From Bacteroidaceae bacterium (GTDB lineage: Bacteria > Bacteroidota > Bacteroidia > Bacteroidales > Bacteroidaceae): a DNA stretch of 64,000 bases. Under the pieces are notes generated by a model, which was not told where the DNA came from, did no database searches, and saw nothing but the letters and a program-made list of their open reading frames with translations. The stretch lies in the NCBI GenBank assembly GCA_024398715.1, contig JAKSIP010000008.1:18750-82749 (forward strand). The letters run 5' to 3'. Below are positions 35,652 to 45,359 of the stretch, in pieces. Position 1 is the first letter of the stretch; every line of letters begins with the position of its first letter. A program made the position numbers and the translations under genes.

Positions 35652-37226
35652 ATGATAAAAGAAGTTCAGATAAAAGTATTGCCGGTTGTAGCCGCAAACA
35701 ATCAGGAATTGAAAAAGGCGGTGGAAAATGAGTTCGGAATCGGATCCGGTTCAATTAATGCTTTGCGTATCATAAAGAAAAGCATTGACGCACGCAGCCA
35801 TACCATTTATGTCAACCTGACATTGCGTCTGTTCATCAACGAGAATCCGCCTGAACATGAATATATTGAAACCGTATTCCGTAATGTAGAAAACGGGCGT
35901 CAGGTGGTTATTGTAGGAGCCGGCCCTGGCGGTTTGTTCGCTGCGCTCAAGCTTCTTGAACTGGGGCAGAAACCTGTGATTGTTGAACGTGGAAAAGATG
36001 TTCACACCCGCAAAACGGATATTGCAGCCATTTCCCGCACTGACACCGTTAACCCCGAATCCAATTATTGCTTTGGAGAAGGAGGTGCGGGAGCTTACTC
36101 CGACGGGAAGCTTTACACACGCAGCAAAAAACGCGGTAACACTGATTCCATCCTTAATCTGTTCTGCCAGCATGGAGCCGATGCCTCAATCCTGTTCGAT
36201 TCACACCCGCACATAGGTACGGACAAACTGCCGCGCGTGATAGAGAATATCAGGAAGACCATAATAGAGCATGGCGGAGAGATTCATTTTGAAACAAAAA
36301 TGACGGGACTGATTCTGCAGAAAGATACAGTAGAAGGAATAACTGCAGTTACGCAAAGCGGGCTGGAACTGGAGTTCCGCGGCCCTGTAATTCTTGCGAC
36401 CGGCCATTCCGCACGCGATATATACAGATACCTATTCTCTTCCAATATTGAAATTCAGGCAAAAGATATTGCTGTAGGATGCCGTCTGGAACATCCGTCA
36501 CACACGATAGACTGCATACAGTACCACTCCGGAGCTGGACGCGGCAAATACCTGCCTGCTGCCGAATACAGTTTTGTAACCCAGGTGGAAAACCGCGGTG
36601 TATACAGTTTCTGCATGTGTCCCGGAGGGTTTGTAGTACCTGCCGCATCGGGACCGGAACAGATTGTTGTCAACGGAATGTCTCCTTCCGGTCGTAATTC
36701 CCAATGGTCAAACTCCGGTATGGTTGTTGAAACGCATGTGGAAGATGTTGCAAAGTCCGATGCCGATATGAACAATCCCCTTCTGCTTATGGAGTTTCAG
36801 TGTGAACTTGAAAAGCAATGCTGGATTGCCGGTAACATGCACCAGACTGCCCCGGCACAAAGAATGACAGACTTTGTCAACAACAGATTGAGTTTTGACC
36901 TTGCTCCGTCATCATATTCACCGGGTTTGATTTCATCACCGCTGCATTTCTGGATGCCACCGTTCATAACCAAACGTCTTCAGGCAGGATTCAGATATTT
37001 TGGAAGCAGGGCTCACGGTTTTTTGTCAAATCAGGCAACCGTAATAGCAGTTGAGACAAGAACTTCAACTCCCGTACGCATATTGCGTGACAGCGAAAGT
37101 TTGCAGCATGTACGTCTGAAAGGATTGTTCCCGTGCGGGGAAGGCGCAGGTTATGCCGGCGGAATTGTATCTGCCGCAGTAGACGGTCAGCGTTGTGCCG
37201 AGTCAGTATCAAGGACTTTCATCTGA
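35652..37226 (+). CDS. FAD-dependent oxidoreductase (COG2509-like)
   Basis: A 524-residue flavoprotein of unknown substrate. Following an N-terminal 80 residues of unknown fold comes the dinucleotide-binding GAGPGG at 89-94, the ENGEGGAGAYSDGKL-like segment seen as FGEGGAGAYSDGKLYTR, and the C-terminal FAD stretch LFPCGEGAGYAGGIVSAAVDG. The start is four bases after radA's stop; a longer frame from 35616 overlaps radA and is rejected. Its last 40 bases overlap the 3' end of the convergent U32 gene. Confidence 0.88.
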   Translation: MIKEVQIKVLPVVAANNQELKKAVENEFGIGSGSINALRIIKKSIDARSHTIYVNLTLRLFINENPPEHEYIETVFRNVENGRQVVIVGAGPGGLFAALKLLELGQKPVIVERGKDVHTRKTDIAAISRTDTVNPESNYCFGEGGAGAYSDGKLYTRSKKRGNTDSILNLFCQHGADASILFDSHPHIGTDKLPRVIENIRKTIIEHGGEIHFETKMTGLILQKDTVEGITAVTQSGLELEFRGPVILATGHSARDIYRYLFSSNIEIQAKDIAVGCRLEHPSHTIDCIQYHSGAGRGKYLPAAEYSFVTQVENRGVYSFCMCPGGFVVPAASGPEQIVVNGMSPSGRNSQWSNSGMVVETHVEDVAKSDADMNNPLLLMEFQCELEKQCWIAGNMHQTAPAQRMTDFVNNRLSFDLAPSSYSPGLISSPLHFWMPPFITKRLQAGFRYFGSRAHGFLSNQATVIAVETRTSTPVRILRDSESLQHVRLKGLFPCGEGAGYAGGIVSAAVDGQRCAESVSRTFI

Positions 37227-39073
37227 CAGTTCCGACAGTCAAATTCAAGTTCAAAAACCCGTCCGTCGTTCATACGCAGATATTTGGGTTGGGGTTTGTT
37301 TGCAACACCCGTCTGTTCTTTGTAGCATGAACCCAAAGCCCGTCTCAAGCAATGACGGCATGTCATAATTACGGCACCGTCTCTCTTATTGCGTTCATAT
37401 GCAGGTTCAACAATCCCCGCTCCAGCGGCCCGATAAAAGTTTTCAGCAACCGAATTCATTACATTATAGCTGTAATCTATTCTTTTCCCGGATAACTGCT
37501 CCGGCGGTTTTGGACAGAGTACTCTTTCCGGGATTCCTATCGTACGTTCAAACTTACGCATACGTTCTTTCAACAGATTTGACAAAGCGCCGCGACGCAA
37601 CTCCGCCAAACGGGAAGACGGGATAAACCATTCATTGTCAAAATCAATACGTATAGAACCTGGAGAGAATATTGTTTCGCCCAATTTTGACAATTGGACT
37701 TTTATATTCATCTGCTGCGATGTCCGCGCCTGTTCTTTGGGTTGTTCTATGGAATAACTTGCTGAATATCCGTACTGGTCGGTTACAGAAACCATGAAAC
37801 CGTCTGCTGTTTCCGAAACGGTCATGTCAACATTTATTTTTCTGTCAGCAGTATTGCCATGCTGAAGCTGCACAAGAAATTTCTGGTCAAAATTTCTGAA
37901 GATTTCTGCCTTGTGCGGGATTCTTATCTTTTTATCGGGCAGATAAAGCATATCCCGTTCCACCCTGTTTACTCTGCATCCTTCAAGCAATCCGTCTCCG
38001 TTCAGATAGCAAATGCCATCGCCATTATTGAACACATCGGTTTTGGACCTGTCCGCATAGTTCACACTGACAACACCGGCCGAACTACGCGAAACAGTTC
38101 CCATATATTGGCCTTTTGATTTTGGAGATTCAAAAGAGCATATATCTTCCTTTGCAGAGATTCCGTGAAGATAATAATCTGTAAAGCCTCTGTTAAAGCT
38201 TTTATACGGATCAGGAGTAAAGGAAACAATGCTTATACCATCGGAACTGCGTGTCAGATCCGGTCTCTTCATGAACAGTTCTTCAAGAGTCCTGCTGTAA
38301 TAGGCTGTTATATTCTTAACATACGTAACATCTTTCAAGCGCCCTTCAATTTTGAAAGAAGAAACACCCGCATCTATCATTTCTTCCAGATATCCGCTTC
38401 TGTTCATATCTTTCAGAGAGAGATAATGTCGGGTCCCTATCAAATTACGGTCGGCATCAAGCAGATCAAACTGAAGACGGCAGAACTGGGCACATTCACC
38501 GCGATTGGCGCTACGTCCGAAACAGCATTCCGAGGCATAACACCGGCCGCTGTAGCTTACGCACAATGCGCCATGTACAAAAGCCTCCAGTTCCACATCC
38601 GGACAGGCTTGATGGATATCTGATATTTCTTTAAGAGACAATTCACGTGCAAGCACAACTCTCTTTATACCGCATGAAGATAAAAAACGTACTGTCTCTA
38701 CGCTTCTTACATCCATCTGTGTACTGGCATGAATATCTATTTGAGGTAATGGAATGGACAGCAATGCCATATCCTGAACCAGCAGCGCATCAACTCCGGC
38801 ATAATACAAATCCCAAATAAGATTCTGAACCGGAAGGAGTTCGTTGTCTTTCAGTATTGTATTGACTGTTACATAGACCTTGGCACCATACTCATGTGCA
38901 AACTTGACAAGACGTTCAATGTCTTTTACGTTATTGCATGCGGCCGCACGGGCGCCATATGCCGAAGCTCCGATATAGACGGCATCGGCACCATGCTTTA
39001 CAGCTTCAATTCCGCAGTCACAGTCTTTGGCTGGACTGAGCAGTTCTATAGGTCTAATTTGAGTCACTTGCAA
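37187..39073 (-). CDS. U32-family protein (RlhA-like rRNA hydroxylase)
   Basis: A 628-residue protein matching U32 peptidase-like proteins such as E. coli RlhA, which hydroxylates 23S rRNA C2501. Visible motifs are IELLSPAKD, GADAVYIGASAYGARA, the U32 signature EAFVHGALCVSYSGRC, the cysteine cluster CYASECCFGRSANRGECAQFC, and a C-terminal domain ending with CRHC and CRNC motifs. No ATG is available at the family start: the frame opens with TTG at 39073 or GTG at 39067, five or eleven bases after the metA stop. Coupling to metA may help initiation. Confidence 0.88.
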   Translation of the reverse strand: MQVTQIRPIELLSPAKDCDCGIEAVKHGADAVYIGASAYGARAAACNNVKDIERLVKFAHEYGAKVYVTVNTILKDNELLPVQNLIWDLYYAGVDALLVQDMALLSIPLPQIDIHASTQMDVRSVETVRFLSSCGIKRVVLARELSLKEISDIHQACPDVELEAFVHGALCVSYSGRCYASECCFGRSANRGECAQFCRLQFDLLDADRNLIGTRHYLSLKDMNRSGYLEEMIDAGVSSFKIEGRLKDVTYVKNITAYYSRTLEELFMKRPDLTRSSDGISIVSFTPDPYKSFNRGFTDYYLHGISAKEDICSFESPKSKGQYMGTVSRSSAGVVSVNYADRSKTDVFNNGDGICYLNGDGLLEGCRVNRVERDMLYLPDKKIRIPHKAEIFRNFDQKFLVQLQHGNTADRKINVDMTVSETADGFMVSVTDQYGYSASYSIEQPKEQARTSQQMNIKVQLSKLGETIFSPGSIRIDFDNEWFIPSSRLAELRRGALSNLLKERMRKFERTIGIPERVLCPKPPEQLSGKRIDYSYNVMNSVAENFYRAAGAGIVEPAYERNKRDGAVIMTCRHCLRRALGSCYKEQTGVANKPQPKYLRMNDGRVFELEFDCRNCQMKVLDTDSAQR

Positions 39074-39078
39074 TAAAA

Positions 39079-39996
39079 TTAAATCAGTTCCTGCAGATTA
39101 TATGGAGTTTCCTGATATACGTAATAGTTGAGCCAGTTGGTGAACAGCAGGTTGGCATGGCTGCGCCATTTTACAAGCGGCTGACGGCCGGCATCGTCAT
39201 CAGGGTAATAATTCTTTGGCATTTCTATGGGCAAACCTTTGCGCAGGTCACGTTTGTATTCACCGTCAAGAGTCATTCTTGAATATTCCGAATGGCCCAT
39301 CACAAAGAATTCACGTCCTTTGCGGCCCATGGCCATATAAAGTCCGGCATCGGGCGATGTTGAAAGCAGTTCAAGACCAGGAGTCTGAAGTATATCGCTT
39401 GCAAGCACCTCGGTATGACGGCTGTGCGGGGCATAGAAAAAATCGTCAAAACCGCGGAATACAGGTTCCTCAGGTTTGCAGACATCGTGACGGAATACTC
39501 CAAAGCATTTTTTGTCCAACTGGTGTTTCCGAATACCGTAGAAGTGATACAGCGCCGCCTGGGCAGCCCAACAGATGAATAATGTGGACTGCACATGAGT
39601 GCGGGACCAGTTAAAGATATCCTGCAACTCATTCCAGTAGTTCACATCCTCATACTCTATCTGCTCAACAGGCGCACCGGTAACAATAAAGCCGTCAAAT
39701 TTCTGTTCTTTAAGCTTCTCAAAATCCTCATAGAAGGCCATCATGTGCTCAATCGGAGTATTCTTTGACGTATGGCTTCTGACTTTCATGAAACTCAGCT
39801 CAATCTGAAGCGGAGAATTTGAGAGCAGACGTACCAGATCGGTCTCGGTTGTAATCTTGACCGGCATCAGGTTCAGCACAACAATCCGCAACGGACGTAT
39901 ATCCTGACTGGATGCACGGCTGTTGGTCATTACAAAGATATTCTCTTCCTTAAGAAGTTTGACTGCAGGCAGATTGTCGGGTAATTTTAATGGCAT
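39079..39996 (-). CDS. metA: Homoserine O-acyltransferase, MetA family (predicted acetyltransferase)
   Basis: First step of methionine synthesis from homoserine. The 305-residue protein has catalytic Cys142 in FICWAAQAAL and the His in VMGHSEYSR. Position 111 is Glu, in GAPVEQIEYEDVNYW. Published work on this family ties Glu at this place to acetyl-CoA and Gly to succinyl-CoA, so O-acetyl-homoserine is the more likely product despite the usual succinyltransferase name. It lies between the M13 peptidase and U32 genes with short gaps of 18 and 5 bases. Confidence 0.93.
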   Translation of the reverse strand: MPLKLPDNLPAVKLLKEENIFVMTNSRASSQDIRPLRIVVLNLMPVKITTETDLVRLLSNSPLQIELSFMKVRSHTSKNTPIEHMMAFYEDFEKLKEQKFDGFIVTGAPVEQIEYEDVNYWNELQDIFNWSRTHVQSTLFICWAAQAALYHFYGIRKHQLDKKCFGVFRHDVCKPEEPVFRGFDDFFYAPHSRHTEVLASDILQTPGLELLSTSPDAGLYMAMGRKGREFFVMGHSEYSRMTLDGEYKRDLRKGLPIEMPKNYYPDDDAGRQPLVKWRSHANLLFTNWLNYYVYQETPYNLQELI

Positions 39997-40014
39997 CGTC
40001 TTCTATTGTTTGGG

Positions 40015-42042
40015 TTACCAGATGCGGGCACGTTTGTCCGGTTCAATGTATAAGGCATCTTCAGGACTGATGTCAAAAGCGGCATACCATGCATCTATCT
40101 GCGGAACAATGCCGTTTACACGCCAGCGCCCAAGCTGATGCGGATCGGTAATGACCCTGCGTCGTATTTCCTGTTCCCTATGGGACGATGCCCACACTCC
40201 TGCATAAGAAATGAAGAAACGCTGCTGCGGCGTAAAGCCGTCAATCACAGGCAGCGGATTCTCTTTCAATGCCAGCTGGAAAGCATCGTATGCAATGGTC
40301 ATTCCGGCCAAGTCTGCAACATTCTCGCCCAATGTAAAGCTGCCGTTTGCAAACAGACCCGGCAGGACTTCTATCCCGTTTTCAAAATTGCGCAAAACAT
40401 CAATGCGCTGATTGTACAACTCCTTGTCGCTGTCTGTCCACCAGTTGTTCAGATTTCCGTTCTTGTCATACTGGCAGCCCTGATCGTCAAAACCGTGAGA
40501 CATTTCATGACCAATCACAACGCCTATGGCTCCGTAATTGAAGGCGGCATCGTACTCACCGTCAAAGAACGGATACTGCAGTATTCCGGCAGGGAAACAG
40601 ATCTCGTTGGAAGTAGGCTGGTAATATGCGTTGATTGTCTGCGGGGTCATATACCAGCGCTCCGGGTCAACAGGTTTGCCAAGATAAAGATCAATCTGGT
40701 CCTGGAGCAGGAAGGCATTTACTGACATAATATTCTGGGCCAGAGACAACGATGCATCAATTTGCAGTTTGCTGTAATCTTTCACCTTTTCCGGGTAGCC
40801 TATCTTTGAGCGGAATGCGTCCAGTTTTTCAAGTGCTGCAGAACGTGTTTCCGCACTCATCCACTGTTCGTTTTCAAGCCGGGCGGCAAAAGCTTTCTTT
40901 AGATTTGCAACCAGATGCTCCATCTTCTCCTTTGAACTAGCCGGGAAATATTTCTGCACATAAAGCTGTCCCAATGCCTCACCGAAAATATCGTCAACAA
41001 CCATCACGGCTCGCAGCCAGGGTTCTTTCATCTTATCGGCACCCTGCAGTGTGCGTAAGTAGAAGTCGAAATGCATTTCATAGCACTTGCTGTCAAGATA
41101 TGTGGCGTAACTGTTAAGCACATGCCACTTGACATATTCTTTAAGATTCTCAAGCGGTTCGGTCTTTACAAGTCTGTTTATAAAAGCAAAAGCCTTGGGA
41201 TGGGCCAGATTTACTGAGTCAACGTTATTCTCTTTAATCTCCAACAGGTCAAACTGGGTGTTCCAATCTATATTGCCGTACTCCTTCTCAAGTTGTCCGA
41301 TGCCCATTTTATGATAATTGAGTTCTGGAATACGCTGTTCGGTAGTATTGAGCCAGGCATCTGCAATGCGTGTTTCAATATCAAGAACCGTGGCAGCGGC
41401 ACTGCATGCTTTTTCTGCCGGATAGCCGGCATATTCAAGCAACTGCTGTACATACTCCTTGAATTTGTCCTGTATCCTGATGTTGTTCGTATCGCTCTTT
41501 TCATAATAGTCTTTCTGCGGCAGGGAAAGTCCGCCCTGAATGAAAGACAGGATATTCATGCTGCTGTTTGTTTCGTCGGCATCGATATAGTAATTGAAAA
41601 AAGTGGAGACACCAATACGCTGCAGTTCTATTGCAATGCGCTGCAGTTCGCCGCTTGTGGCGGCACGGTCAATCTTTTCAAAATATGGCATAAGCGGTTT
41701 CACACCTTCCATATCGCGGCGTGCGGAGTCAAGATACATGGTATAGATATCGGCAATGCACTGTCCGTTGTGAGTTTTCTTTTCAGCTGGAACTGCCACA
41801 GCCTCTTTTACCAGCCCGTGCAGTTTGTCATAACTCTCCAGCGACATATTTATGAAATGTGTGATAAGACCGTATTCGGCAGGAATAGGATTATTCTTTA
41901 TCCAATCGTTGTTCACCCACCCGAAGAAATCATCGCCCGGTTTTACCGCGCTGTCCAGAGTTGCCAGACGCGGATCTTTTACACTGTTTTTACAACTTGC
42001 CATTGTCAGTATAGCTAATAATATGTACAATACCTTTTTCAT
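40015..42042 (-). CDS. pepO: M13-family zinc metallopeptidase lipoprotein (PepO)
   Basis: Neprilysin-like endopeptidase. The 675-residue product has a lipobox with Cys17 (TMASC), so it is membrane-anchored. Zinc ligands are His512 and His516 in HEMSH and Glu573 in GENVADLAG; NAYYQPTSNEICFPAGILQ is the typical substrate-binding strand. In Bacteroidales PepO cleaves small exported peptides. It starts four bases after the ABC-F stop. Confidence 0.93.
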   Translation of the reverse strand: MKKVLYILLAILTMASCKNSVKDPRLATLDSAVKPGDDFFGWVNNDWIKNNPIPAEYGLITHFINMSLESYDKLHGLVKEAVAVPAEKKTHNGQCIADIYTMYLDSARRDMEGVKPLMPYFEKIDRAATSGELQRIAIELQRIGVSTFFNYYIDADETNSSMNILSFIQGGLSLPQKDYYEKSDTNNIRIQDKFKEYVQQLLEYAGYPAEKACSAAATVLDIETRIADAWLNTTEQRIPELNYHKMGIGQLEKEYGNIDWNTQFDLLEIKENNVDSVNLAHPKAFAFINRLVKTEPLENLKEYVKWHVLNSYATYLDSKCYEMHFDFYLRTLQGADKMKEPWLRAVMVVDDIFGEALGQLYVQKYFPASSKEKMEHLVANLKKAFAARLENEQWMSAETRSAALEKLDAFRSKIGYPEKVKDYSKLQIDASLSLAQNIMSVNAFLLQDQIDLYLGKPVDPERWYMTPQTINAYYQPTSNEICFPAGILQYPFFDGEYDAAFNYGAIGVVIGHEMSHGFDDQGCQYDKNGNLNNWWTDSDKELYNQRIDVLRNFENGIEVLPGLFANGSFTLGENVADLAGMTIAYDAFQLALKENPLPVIDGFTPQQRFFISYAGVWASSHREQEIRRRVITDPHQLGRWRVNGIVPQIDAWYAAFDISPEDALYIEPDKRARIW

Positions 42043-42046
42043 ATGC

Positions 42047-43975
42047 TTATTGGAGTTCTTCCAGTTTCATCATTGCCTGTTCCCAATCCTGCTCAGCCTT
42101 CTGCAACTGTTCTTTCAGACGGCCGTACTCGACAAACATTTCCTGGTTGTTGGCCCCCTGTGGCGTTGACATCCACCCTTCCAGTTCCTTTATCTGGGCA
42201 GAAATGGAATCAACACGTTTCTCGCACTCCCCAACGGCGCGCTGCAGACGTTTTTTCTCTTTGTCTGCCAGTTTCTTTGCCTCGTAGTTGTCTTTCCCGA
42301 CGGCAGATGGTGTCTCTACAGGTTTGTTTGTGACGGTTGTTTTATTTTTTCCTATATCAGCCACATTCTGGGCGTTTTTCTTGCGCAGCCAGTCATATAT
42401 TCCGCCAAGATGTTCCGTAACATGACCGTCAGCAAATTCAAAAACCTTGTCTGCAAGACCGTCAAGGAATTCGCGGTCATGGCTTACCAGAATCACCGTT
42501 CCGTCAAAACTGAGCAGAGCCTCTTTAAGCACATCTTTCGATGCCATATCCAGATGATTGGTAGGCTCGTCAAGAATAAGCAGGTTGGCCTGTGTAAGCA
42601 GCAGACGTATCATTGCCAGACGGCTGCGTTCACCACCGCTCAACACCTTGACTTTCTTTTCAGAAGCCTCGCCACCGAACATGAAAGAGCCCAGGATATC
42701 ATTTATCTTTGTACGGATTGGTCCTGCGGCAATATTGTCAATTGTCTGATATACGGTCTGTTCGTCGTCAAGCAGCTGTGCCTGGTTCTGGGCGTAATAG
42801 CCAATCTCAATATTGTGTCCTATTTCCAGTTTCCCGTCAAAAGGGATCTCTCCCATGATACATTTCACAAGGGTTGATTTTCCCTCGCCGTTGCGGCCTA
42901 CAAACGCAACTTTTTCACCGCGTCTGATAGTAAGTGTAACGTTGCTGAATACTGTAAGGTCACCATATTTTTTGGTGACATCGGTACATATTACAGGCCA
43001 GTTGCCGCTACGGACTGCTGCCGGGAATTTAAGGTGCATGACCTTGTTGTCAACATCGTCAACCTCTATGGGGACAATCTTCTCAAGCGCTTTGATACGG
43101 CTCTGGACCTGAACGGCCTTGGTGGGTTTGTAACGGAAGCGTTCTATGAATTCTTTGGCATCGGCTATCTCTTTCTGCTGGTTCTCATACGCTCTGAGCT
43201 GCTGCTCGCGGCGTTCATCGCGCAGAAGCACGTACTCATCGTACTTTACACGATAGTCATTGATTGTTCCGCAGGTAATCTCTATGGTGCGCGTTGTAAC
43301 GTTATTGACAAACGCCCTGTCATGACTGACCAGAATCACTGCGGAAGCGGAACGCTGCAGGAACTGCTCAAGCCACTGGATACTCTCAATGTCAAGGTGG
43401 TTGGTAGGCTCGTCAAGCAATAGGACCTGGGGCGATGCCAAAAGTATCTTTGCAAGTTCCACACGCATACGCCAACCGCCGCTGAACTCCTTGGTAGGGC
43501 GGTCAAAATCGGCATGGGTAAAGCCCAGTCCCAGAAGAGACTGCTCAACCTTTACGGCATAATTGTCTCCGCCCATCATTTCAAGACGGTCACTCTGTGC
43601 AGTGAAATCTTCAATCAGAGCGGCATACTCACCGGATTCATAATCCGTACGCTCTGCAATAAGATTGTTCAGCTGCTCTACCCTCTTTTTCAGATCAATG
43701 ATACCGGCAAAAGCCTTTTCAGCCTCCTGACGCACAGTACACGTATCGGCTATCTTCATAACCTGCGGAAGGTAACCAACTACCATATCCTTAGGCATGG
43801 ATACGGTTCCACCGGTAGGCTGCTGCAATCCGGCAAGAATCTTAAGCATAGTGGATTTGCCTGCCCCGTTCTTTCCTACCAGAGCAATACGTTCCTTTGG
43901 ATTAACAACAAAATTGACATCGTGGAACAACGGTTTTACACCGAACTCAACCTTAAGATTCTCTACGCTAAGCAC
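42047..43975 (-). CDS. ABC-F family ATPase
   Basis: A 642-residue soluble ABC protein with two nucleotide-binding domains and no membrane helices; ABC-F members act on the ribosome. First Walker A is GKNGAGKS at 34-41 with signature EFSGGWRMRVELAK; the second has GRNGEGKST and LSGGERSRLAM. A linker with QLRAYENQQKEIADAKEFIERFRYKPTKA joins them, and a Lys/Glu-rich coiled coil forms the C-terminus, as in Uup/EttA relatives. Resistance function is not indicated. Confidence 0.92.
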   Translation of the reverse strand: MLSVENLKVEFGVKPLFHDVNFVVNPKERIALVGKNGAGKSTMLKILAGLQQPTGGTVSMPKDMVVGYLPQVMKIADTCTVRQEAEKAFAGIIDLKKRVEQLNNLIAERTDYESGEYAALIEDFTAQSDRLEMMGGDNYAVKVEQSLLGLGFTHADFDRPTKEFSGGWRMRVELAKILLASPQVLLLDEPTNHLDIESIQWLEQFLQRSASAVILVSHDRAFVNNVTTRTIEITCGTINDYRVKYDEYVLLRDERREQQLRAYENQQKEIADAKEFIERFRYKPTKAVQVQSRIKALEKIVPIEVDDVDNKVMHLKFPAAVRSGNWPVICTDVTKKYGDLTVFSNVTLTIRRGEKVAFVGRNGEGKSTLVKCIMGEIPFDGKLEIGHNIEIGYYAQNQAQLLDDEQTVYQTIDNIAAGPIRTKINDILGSFMFGGEASEKKVKVLSGGERSRLAMIRLLLTQANLLILDEPTNHLDMASKDVLKEALLSFDGTVILVSHDREFLDGLADKVFEFADGHVTEHLGGIYDWLRKKNAQNVADIGKNKTTVTNKPVETPSAVGKDNYEAKKLADKEKKRLQRAVGECEKRVDSISAQIKELEGWMSTPQGANNQEMFVEYGRLKEQLQKAEQDWEQAMMKLEELQ

Positions 43976-43990
43976 GTTTCTGTTCTGTTA

Positions 43991-44896
43991 TTAGAATAAT
44001 TTGGAAGGATACTCACCGCTTGCCGCAAGGCTGGCAAAACGTTCAACAACACCAGGACGGTCCTCACTGTAAGTTACACCGAACCATACCGATGTGGTAT
44101 CAAGCACTTTGAGAGTTGCCTTTTTGCTCCGGATAAGGTCATTGACCATAATAGGTATGAAATATTCGGATTTGGGAGTATTGATATCCTTTTGCAGGAA
44201 CTCTACAAAACGTTTCTCTGAATATTCAAAATAATCCGGAGTAAAGCCCCACACATTCATTGAAACAGGTGTATTGTCAGGGATTGCAACCCAATTTTCA
44301 TTTTCGTCAAGATATACAACCTGTCCGTCTTTTCTGATAATCTTGGTACGTTCAACTACGCCCTGCAGATAATTGTCAGCATCGGTTGTGCAAACTCCAC
44401 GCGATACTGTTCCGTTTTCGCTCAAAGTGTTGGATACTCTGAATCCGACCATGGAATATGTGTTCTTTGCACCAGCCGGCAGTTCTTTCAGGAACTTGCC
44501 CATAACGGCAAATGTATCGCGTCCGTAGAAATCGTCGGCATTGATTACGCAGAACGGACCGTCAATAACATCTTTTGCCATAAGAACGGCATGGTTTGTT
44601 CCCCACGGTTTTGTTCTTTCGGCCGGGCATGTAAATCCTTCAGGCAGATCATGGATATCCTGAAAAACTACAGCTGTCTTGATTTTTCCTTGGTATTTGG
44701 ACAATACCTGCGCACGGAAATCGGCCTCAAAATCTTTTCTGATTACAAAAACAACTTTGGTAAAACCGCCGCGGATGGCATCGAAAATTGAGTAATCCAT
44801 AATAGTTTCACCACTGGGACCCAGTTTGTCCAACTGTTTCAGTCCACCATAACGGCTTCCCATACCGGCCGCAAGTACAAGCAATGTAATATCCAT
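43991..44896 (-). CDS. Nucleotidyltransferase (sugar-nucleotide type)
   Basis: A 301-residue GT-A fold NTP transferase. The nucleotide-binding signature LAAGMGSRYGGLKQL is at residues 8-22, followed by VVFVIRKDF, GTNHAVLMA and the metal-binding VINADDFYG. It activates a sugar phosphate, but the sugar is not readable. It heads the minus-strand run to U32 and has its own -7 box upstream. Confidence 0.85.
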   Translation of the reverse strand: MDITLLVLAAGMGSRYGGLKQLDKLGPSGETIMDYSIFDAIRGGFTKVVFVIRKDFEADFRAQVLSKYQGKIKTAVVFQDIHDLPEGFTCPAERTKPWGTNHAVLMAKDVIDGPFCVINADDFYGRDTFAVMGKFLKELPAGAKNTYSMVGFRVSNTLSENGTVSRGVCTTDADNYLQGVVERTKIIRKDGQVVYLDENENWVAIPDNTPVSMNVWGFTPDYFEYSEKRFVEFLQKDINTPKSEYFIPIMVNDLIRSKKATLKVLDTTSVWFGVTYSEDRPGVVERFASLAASGEYPSKLF

Positions 44897-44937
44897 AATT
44901 TTAATATTAAATTGAACACAAAATACAATTAAGACTA

Positions 44938-44945
44938 CAAAGATA
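44938..44945 (-). promoter_or_regulatory. -7 box for the nucleotidyltransferase-to-U32 run
   Basis: Minus-strand TATCTTTG, a full consensus match, 42 bases before the start. In the same gap the plus strand has TACCTTCG (44979-44986), one base off consensus, for the cupin gene. Confidence 0.5.
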
Positions 44946-45020
44946 CTGTAAAAAAAACAATTATTGCACTAAAAGCAGTACCTTCGCACAAACAGAAACA
45001 TAATAACAAACAACAAAGAT

Positions 45021-45350
45021 ATGACAGTAGATTTTCAGAATATTGAGGAGAAGAGTTTTCCCAACTTCAAGGGAGGAGAGAAATCATTGGAGGCAAAAAT
45101 GTTTTTCGACGGGAAATGCCGTATGCTAAGCGCCAGACTTGAGCCGGGTGCATCAATCGGCCTCCACACCCACGACACCAGTTGCGAGGTAATTCTTGTG
45201 CAAAGCGGCTCCGGTGTTGCCATTTGCGACGGTATTGAAGAACCAGTATCAGCAGGCACCGTCCACTATTGTCCCAAAGGTCACAGTCACACCCTTATCA
45301 ACAACGGCACCGCCCCCCTCTGCTTCTTAGGCATCGTCCCGGAACAGTAA
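45021..45350 (+). CDS. Small cupin-domain protein
   Basis: A 109-residue single-domain cupin. The metal-binding first motif is GLHTHDTSCEVILVQSGSG and the second is PKGHSHTLINNG, giving three histidines and a glutamate. The domain could bind a metal and small ligand as an isomerase or sensor; the substrate is not readable. It stands alone, divergent from the nucleotidyltransferase and convergent with rluA, with nine bases between their stops. Confidence 0.85.
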   Translation: MTVDFQNIEEKSFPNFKGGEKSLEAKMFFDGKCRMLSARLEPGASIGLHTHDTSCEVILVQSGSGVAICDGIEEPVSAGTVHYCPKGHSHTLINNGTAPLCFLGIVPEQ

Positions 45351-45359
45351 CCGCCACAC

